From positions 1-10,392 of the forward strand of contig SYDD01000108.1 in NCBI GenBank assembly GCA_005786775.1: DNA of 10,392 nt, written 5' to 3'. The position numbers were made by a program, and so were the translations under genes. Every line of letters starts with the position of its first letter. The stretch's first letter is position 1. This DNA comes from Opitutaceae bacterium. Its GTDB lineage: Bacteria > Verrucomicrobiota > Verrucomicrobiia > Opitutales > Opitutaceae. Below the pieces are notes generated by a model. That model did not search any database and was not told where the DNA came from. It saw only the letters and a list, made by a program, of their open reading frames with translations. This document shows, one piece after another, positions 6,934-10,392 of this stretch.

Positions 6934-7179
6934 TCAGGCGGTGACGATCGAGACCTTACGGTGGGCCTTATCGTACTGGACCGTGCCGTCGGTGAGCGCG
7001 AAAAGGGTGAAGTCGCGGCCGAGGCCGACGTTCTTGCCCGGATGGAGCTTCGTGCCGCGTTGGCGGACGAGGATATTGCCGGCGAGTACGGACTGGCCGC
7101 CGAACCGCTTCACGCCTAGGCGCTTCGAGTGACTCTCGCGGCCGTTGGTGGATGTTCCCTGACCTTTCTTATGCGCCAT
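6934..7179 (-). CDS. rpmA: 50S ribosomal protein L27
   Basis: This 81-residue protein is bL27, a large-subunit protein whose N-terminal tail reaches toward the peptidyl transferase centre. The sequence begins MAHKKG without the cleavable N-terminal extension found in Firmicutes. It then shows the family core SKRLGVKRFGGQSVLAGNIL, followed by RQRGTKLHPGKNVGLGRDFTLFAL. The early segment reads QGTSTNGRES, slightly different from the common GGSTRNGRDS. It lies 14 bp after rplU, with a clear Shine-Dalgarno sequence overlapping the rplU stop codon. It is the last gene before the terminator; obgE, often next in other bacteria, is not here. Confidence 0.98.
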   Translation of the reverse strand: MAHKKGQGTSTNGRESHSKRLGVKRFGGQSVLAGNILVRQRGTKLHPGKNVGLGRDFTLFALTDGTVQYDKAHRKVSIVTA

Positions 7180-7188
7180 GACGTCGTT

Positions 7189-7196
7189 TCTCCTTA
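7189..7196 (-). promoter_or_regulatory. Ribosome binding site of rpmA overlapping the rplU stop
   Basis: The minus strand reads TAAGGAGA, with GGAG ending 10 bases before the rpmA ATG. The TAA of rplU is the first part of this motif, so ribosomes ending on rplU sit on the rpmA site. This is the only strong Shine-Dalgarno sequence noticed in the window. Confidence 0.8.
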
Positions 7197-7508
7197 AGCT
7201 TTGATCGAGTTGATCTTGATGACGGAAAGCTCTTGGCGGTGACCCCGCTTGCGCTCCATCCCCTTGCGCTTCTTCTTCTTGAAGACGATCACCTTGTCGC
7301 CGCGCTTATTCTCCAGAATCGTCGCCGATACGACCGCACCCGGTAGGGTGGGGGTGCCAACCTTGAAGGCCTCGCCCTCACCGGCCGCGAGCACATCCTT
7401 GATCTCCACGGTGGCACCCTTCTCGGTGCCGGGATAGCGGTTGACGGTGAGGATGTCGCCCTCGGAGACAGTGAACTGCTGGCCTTGGGTCTTGATCGTC
7501 GCTTTCAT
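7194..7508 (-). CDS. rplU: 50S ribosomal protein L21
   Basis: This 104-residue protein is bL21, which binds 23S rRNA in the large subunit. It has the expected length and landmarks: an MKATIKTQGQQFTVSEGD start, corresponding to the usual YAVIKTGGKQYRV-type start; a central small beta domain; the basic KKKKRKGMERKRGHRQ segment; and a C-terminal IKINSI. No Shine-Dalgarno sequence precedes its ATG, in contrast to rpmA. The 52-bp gap to the upstream glycosyltransferase gene is less GC-rich than its surroundings and may hold a promoter. It contains two AGTTAAG direct repeats, but no convincing -35/-10 pair. Confidence 0.98.
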   Translation of the reverse strand: MKATIKTQGQQFTVSEGDILTVNRYPGTEKGATVEIKDVLAAGEGEAFKVGTPTLPGAVVSATILENKRGDKVIVFKKKKRKGMERKRGHRQELSVIKINSIKA

Positions 7509-7560
7509 GAGAGGAAACGCGCAGTTAAGCGCTTCGGGAAAAGTTAAGGCAAGGCTTATT

Positions 7561-8487
7561 TCAGGCGGACGCCCTCTCGAGCAGCGGGCCGACGGCGGCT
7601 AGGACCTGTGGAACGGTCAGGGATTCGAGTCCGCCGCTGGGCCGCAGTGCGCTAACGTTAGCGACCGGAGGTTTCCAGATCGCTGGATCAGTTGGCCCGA
7701 AGAGCAGAAGACCCGGCTGTCCGGCGCAGGCGGCCAGATGGCTCACGCCGGAATCGTGGCCAAGGAAGAAGCGGGCGCCCGCCAAACACCGAAGTAGTTC
7801 CTCCAGGCATGGTTCCCAGAGCAGGTCCAGTTCTCGGCCGCCGAGCGGCAGGCAGTTGGCTCGGGCGGCGCGGGCCGCGGCCAATGCAGCCGGCAGCGGC
7901 CGAGCAAGTTCCGCTTCACCGAGCAGAAGCGTCACCGGGCCGGGAAGTTGGGCGGCCAACTCCAGCCAGCGGGCACAGGGCCAGTTCTTGCGTGGGGAGC
8001 CGCTGCCGGGATGGATCAGCACCGGGCGCGGACCCGCGTTCGGCGGGGCCAGTGGCGCCAGCGGGTGGACGAGCGCCTTGGGCTGTAATCCAAGCTGCCG
8101 CAGCGGGGCGCAGTAGTGGGCAGCGGCGGGACCGACCTTCGGGTGGGGCGGCCCCGTCAGAAAACTTTGCCCGTGCCGCAGCGGGAAGCGGGCGGCGAGG
8201 TCCCCGGCCGGATCCGGCTGGAAGCTCAGGACGAGGTCAAAGGTGCTGAGCCAGGCGTGGAGGTCGGGCGGCAGGGGCTCCCTTCCGTGCAAGGGCCGCC
8301 ATCGGGCGGACGATTGCGGGTGGACCCGGTCAACCAGACCACGCTTCTGGGCGAGGGCGGCCGCGACGGGATTGCCGATCAGCTCGATCTCCGCATCGGG
8401 CCAGCGCTCCCGAAGCAGCGCGATTGCGGGCAGTGTGACGAGGAAGTCGCCCAGTGCGCCGCCTCTAAGGATGAGCAGCCGGAGCAT
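7561..8487 (-). CDS. Glycosyltransferase family 9 (heptosyltransferase-like)
   Basis: This 308-residue protein belongs to GT9, whose best-known members add ADP-heptose to the lipopolysaccharide core at the inner face of the cytoplasmic membrane. The N-terminal domain opens LLILRGGALGDFLVTLPAI, where Asp14 of GALGD matches the catalytic Asp of heptosyltransferases. The nucleotide-sugar domain has IHPGSGSPRKNWP (158-170), GHDSGVSHLAACAGQP (243-258) and LFGPTDPAIWKP (262-273), all classic GT9 motifs. It is somewhat shorter than WaaC/WaaF (about 320-350 residues). There is no signal peptide or membrane segment, as expected. Its start overlaps the end of the DUF3108-like gene by 23 bp, so the two are probably translated from one mRNA. 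The exact sugar donor and acceptor cannot be told; ADP-heptose is the default by family. Confidence 0.9.
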   Translation of the reverse strand: MLRLLILRGGALGDFLVTLPAIALLRERWPDAEIELIGNPVAAALAQKRGLVDRVHPQSSARWRPLHGREPLPPDLHAWLSTFDLVLSFQPDPAGDLAARFPLRHGQSFLTGPPHPKVGPAAAHYCAPLRQLGLQPKALVHPLAPLAPPNAGPRPVLIHPGSGSPRKNWPCARWLELAAQLPGPVTLLLGEAELARPLPAALAAARAARANCLPLGGRELDLLWEPCLEELLRCLAGARFFLGHDSGVSHLAACAGQPGLLLFGPTDPAIWKPPVANVSALRPSGGLESLTVPQVLAAVGPLLERASA

Positions 8488-9241
8488 CGCTTGCAGGCGG
8501 GAGGTGTCTCGTCAGCGTGGCGACGCCTCGGCCGACTTTGAACTCGACGGCGAAGCGCACCGGCAGGCGCCAGCGATCCTCGGCGATCCAGACGCGGACC
8601 GTGCCGCCGCGGCGGAACATTCCCTTGGGGGCGGTTCGCTCCATCCGCGGCTCCAGCACGCGGGTGGTGAAGCGGCCGAGCGGCGTGTCGACGGTTTCGC
8701 GCCCGGTGCAGTGGATCGTCAGCTCGTAGAATTCATCATTGAACAGCACGAGCGCGTCCCGTCGGCCTCCCGGTTCCAGCGGCCAGTCGCGGGTGCGCAG
8801 CAACCCGAGGATCATATCGGAGGGCTCGCCCGGAGGCAGGGTCAGGGCGCGGGAGGCGCCGGATGCGTCGTCGGCGGTCCAGATGGCGTGGCCGGCCACG
8901 TAATCGAAGGCGACCTGATGCGCGCGTTGCTCGCCCCGCTGGCGGGTTTCCTCGCGCAACCAGCGCAGCCGGCCATCCGCGAGCGTGAAGTCCGCGGTGG
9001 CGCGGGCTTCGAAGGGCAGCACCATCCGCGCGAGGCCGAGCGTGCGGGTGTGGGTGACTACCCGCAGCCGTGAACCGGCGGGATCGTCCTGCCGTGCGGC
9101 GCTCAGGCGGATTTCCCCGGCGCCCGGCAGCAGCGCCCAGGCGACGCGGTAATGGAGCTCTTCTCCGGGCAGCACGGGGAGGGCGGAAACGTTGGTGAGA
9201 ATCGAAACCGCGAGTAGGCTGGCGGCGATCAGGCCTCGCAT
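8465..9241 (-). CDS. DUF3108-like secreted protein
   Basis: This 258-residue protein has a Sec signal peptide (RGLIAASLLAVSILTNVSA, cleavage near residue 20). The mature part starts LPGEELHYRVAWALLPGAGEIRLS, the typical opening of DUF3108 proteins (E-x-L-x-Y-x-V-x-W ... G). The domain continues through DALVLFNDEFYELTIHCTGRE (residues 162-182, split by a short loop) to TVRVWIAEDRWRLPVRFAV (214-232), the usual closing motif. DUF3108 proteins are thought to be beta-barrel-like periplasmic or outer-membrane proteins; their function is not established. It overlaps the ligase gene by 13 bp at its start and the glycosyltransferase gene by 23 bp at its end. No Shine-Dalgarno sequence is visible, so translation probably depends on upstream genes. 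Confidence 0.82.
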   Translation of the reverse strand: MRGLIAASLLAVSILTNVSALPVLPGEELHYRVAWALLPGAGEIRLSAARQDDPAGSRLRVVTHTRTLGLARMVLPFEARATADFTLADGRLRWLREETRQRGEQRAHQVAFDYVAGHAIWTADDASGASRALTLPPGEPSDMILGLLRTRDWPLEPGGRRDALVLFNDEFYELTIHCTGRETVDTPLGRFTTRVLEPRMERTAPKGMFRRGGTVRVWIAEDRWRLPVRFAVEFKVGRGVATLTRHLPPASDAPAAHP

Positions 9242-10392
9242 ACTCTGGGGGACGCGGCGGTCATCGGTTGAGGCTGTGGGGGCGACACGGCGGGTTCAAC
9301 CGCGTTCCTTTCCTCAGGGGCGAAGCGAACCTCGGTTAGGCGGCGGCAGTGCGCGAGCGTGTCGATTTCGGCGGGGGTCTTGTCCGGCCGCAAACGCACG
9401 ATCCGCGGGAAGCGTAATGCGAGCCCGGAGTCGTGGCGCGGGCTAGCCTGAATCGCGTCGAAGGCGATCTCGAGCACCACTTGCGGCAGCACCTCACGGC
9501 GGCGGCCCCGGATGGCGGTAGTGGTCGCGAGAAAGTGGTCGGTCAGGCGGGCGATCTCGGCGTCGGTTAGACCTGTGTAAGCCTTGCCCAGGACCAGCAG
9601 TCGCCCGGTGGCCTCGTCCCGCACCGCGAACGTGTAGTCGCTCAAAACGTCGCGTCGCTTGCCGTGGCCTTGCTCCACGGCGACGACCACCACGTCGAGG
9701 GTGGCGCCGGCCCGCTTCAACTTTAACCACGCTAGGCCGCGTCGGCCCGGTGAATAGGGGCTGCCCGGGTCCTTCGCCATCAGGCCCTCGTTGCCCCGCC
9801 GGCGTGCGGCGAGGAAGGCGGCCTCGATCTCGACCGCGGTGGTGCCTTGGTAAACCGGGGCGAGCAGGAGAGCAGGGCTGCGGTTCCCGGCGAGCAGGCC
9901 CTCGAGGCGACGGCGGCGCTCCCGCAGCGGCGCGGCGATGAGCGGCTGGCCCGCGTGCCACAGCAGGTCGTAGAACGAGAGGGAGACCGGGATTTCCGCA
10001 CCGAGAAACAGGTCGTCACCCCGTCGGCCGAGGCGCCGCTGCAGCTCGGCAAACGGCAGCGCGCGGCCGTCCCGCCAGGCCAGCAGTTCCGCGTCGCCGA
10101 TGAAATCTTCCGGCAGGCTTGCGGCCGCCCGCACCAGCTCAGGGAACTGGGCCGTCAGGGGCCGGAGCTCGCGCGAGTAGAGCTCCACGCGGCCGGAGTC
10201 TCGGTGAACCTGGCAGCGGATGCCGTCGTACTTCTCCTCCAGCCAGACCGGGGCGCCGAGGCGCGCGACGATCTCGGCCGGATCGGCGGCGGGCGTCGCC
10301 AGCATGAAGCGCAGCGGCTGGAACAGACGCAGGCTGATTTCCCCGAGGGTTCCGGCCGCCGCGTGGGCCGCGACCTCGCCCAGATCGCCGGC
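9229..10392 (-). CDS. ATP-dependent DNA ligase, N-terminal part off-window
   Basis: The frame stays open to the window edge, so the 387 visible residues lack the N-terminus. An ATG at 10305 is internal: the residues before it (LFQPLRFMLATPA) already match the linker of ligases with an N-terminal DNA-binding domain. These enzymes seal nicks using ATP through a lysyl-AMP intermediate. Numbering from the first visible residue, motif I is EEKYDGIR with the catalytic Lys54 (codon 10231-10233). Then come YSRE (72-75), DAELLAW (100-106), FYDLLW (140-145), EGLMAKD (202-208) and WLKLK (222-226). The C-terminal OB-fold ends in RFPRIVRLRPDK (327-338). All the adenylation motifs are present, so it should be active. 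A loose tail of about 30 residues, PxP-rich in its middle (SPPQPQP), overlaps the next gene by 13 bp. Bacterial ligases of this class are accessory to NAD-dependent LigA and often sit with repair nucleases or helicases, which would be upstream and unseen. Confidence 0.93.
   Translation of the reverse strand, partial: AGDLGEVAAHAAAGTLGEISLRLFQPLRFMLATPAADPAEIVARLGAPVWLEEKYDGIRCQVHRDSGRVELYSRELRPLTAQFPELVRAAASLPEDFIGDAELLAWRDGRALPFAELQRRLGRRGDDLFLGAEIPVSLSFYDLLWHAGQPLIAAPLRERRRRLEGLLAGNRSPALLLAPVYQGTTAVEIEAAFLAARRRGNEGLMAKDPGSPYSPGRRGLAWLKLKRAGATLDVVVVAVEQGHGKRRDVLSDYTFAVRDEATGRLLVLGKAYTGLTDAEIARLTDHFLATTTAIRGRRREVLPQVVLEIAFDAIQASPRHDSGLALRFPRIVRLRPDKTPAEIDTLAHCRRLTEVRFAPEERNAVEPAVSPPQPQPMTAASPRVCEA

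Noticed and set aside
7523..7552. Possible sigma-70 promoter for rplU (TTGCCT with TTAACT at 18 bp on the minus strand)
   Set aside because: The boxes match the consensus at only 4/6 and 3/6, and the start would fall a few bases before the ATG.
7650..7663. Perfect 14-bp palindrome CGCTAACGTTAGCG
   Set aside because: It lies inside the glycosyltransferase coding sequence, and one such palindrome is about what chance predicts in 10 kb. No second copy was noticed.
10119..10305. ATG at 10305 as the start of the ligase
   Set aside because: The frame continues without a stop to base 10392, and the upstream residues (LFQPLRF before MLATPA) match the ligase linker, so the ATG is internal.

Overview
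This window is GC-rich (roughly two-thirds G+C by eye), almost fully coding, and looks like bacterial chromosome. The mix of a sulfatase, an ATP-dependent DNA ligase with an N-terminal extension, long low-complexity secreted proteins, and mostly absent Shine-Dalgarno sequences suggests a Verrucomicrobiota-type organism, perhaps Opitutaceae. That placement is an inference from gene content and style. No tRNA, rRNA, CRISPR array, insertion sequence or phage gene was seen.

Layout. (1) 1-618 (+) is the C-terminal part of a sulfatase whose start lies outside the window. It converges on (2) 663-1475 (-), a lipoprotein M48 zinc metalloprotease. A 187-bp divergent gap leads to (3) a tightly overlapped three-gene operon at 1663-5221 (+). 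It encodes a membrane-anchored TPR protein with a C-terminal beta-rich, PEGA-like domain; a small secreted disordered protein; and a secreted protein with an uncharacterised N-terminal domain, six calcium-binding-type DxDGDG repeats and a collagen-like Gly-Gln-Pro tail. The operon ends against (4) 5249-6832 (-), an orphan OppA/DppA-type solute-binding protein. (5) 6934-7508 (-) is rplU-rpmA (ribosomal proteins L21 and L27), closed by a strong intrinsic terminator at 6877-6912. (6) 7561-10392 (-) is an overlapping run: an ATP-dependent DNA ligase (N-terminus outside the window), a DUF3108-like secreted protein and a family 9 glycosyltransferase.

How they work together. The ligase, DUF3108-like and glycosyltransferase genes overlap by 13 and 23 bp, so they are probably one transcript. 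Their functions (DNA repair, envelope, cell-surface glycan) are not obviously linked. The rplU-rpmA pair follows 52 bp later and may share this transcript or have its own promoter. The most interesting unit is the 1663-5221 operon. Its ATGA and GTGA junctions imply coupled translation of one membrane scaffold and two exported low-complexity proteins. It may build an envelope or surface structure, but its function is unknown. The rest is ordinary housekeeping or accessory content.
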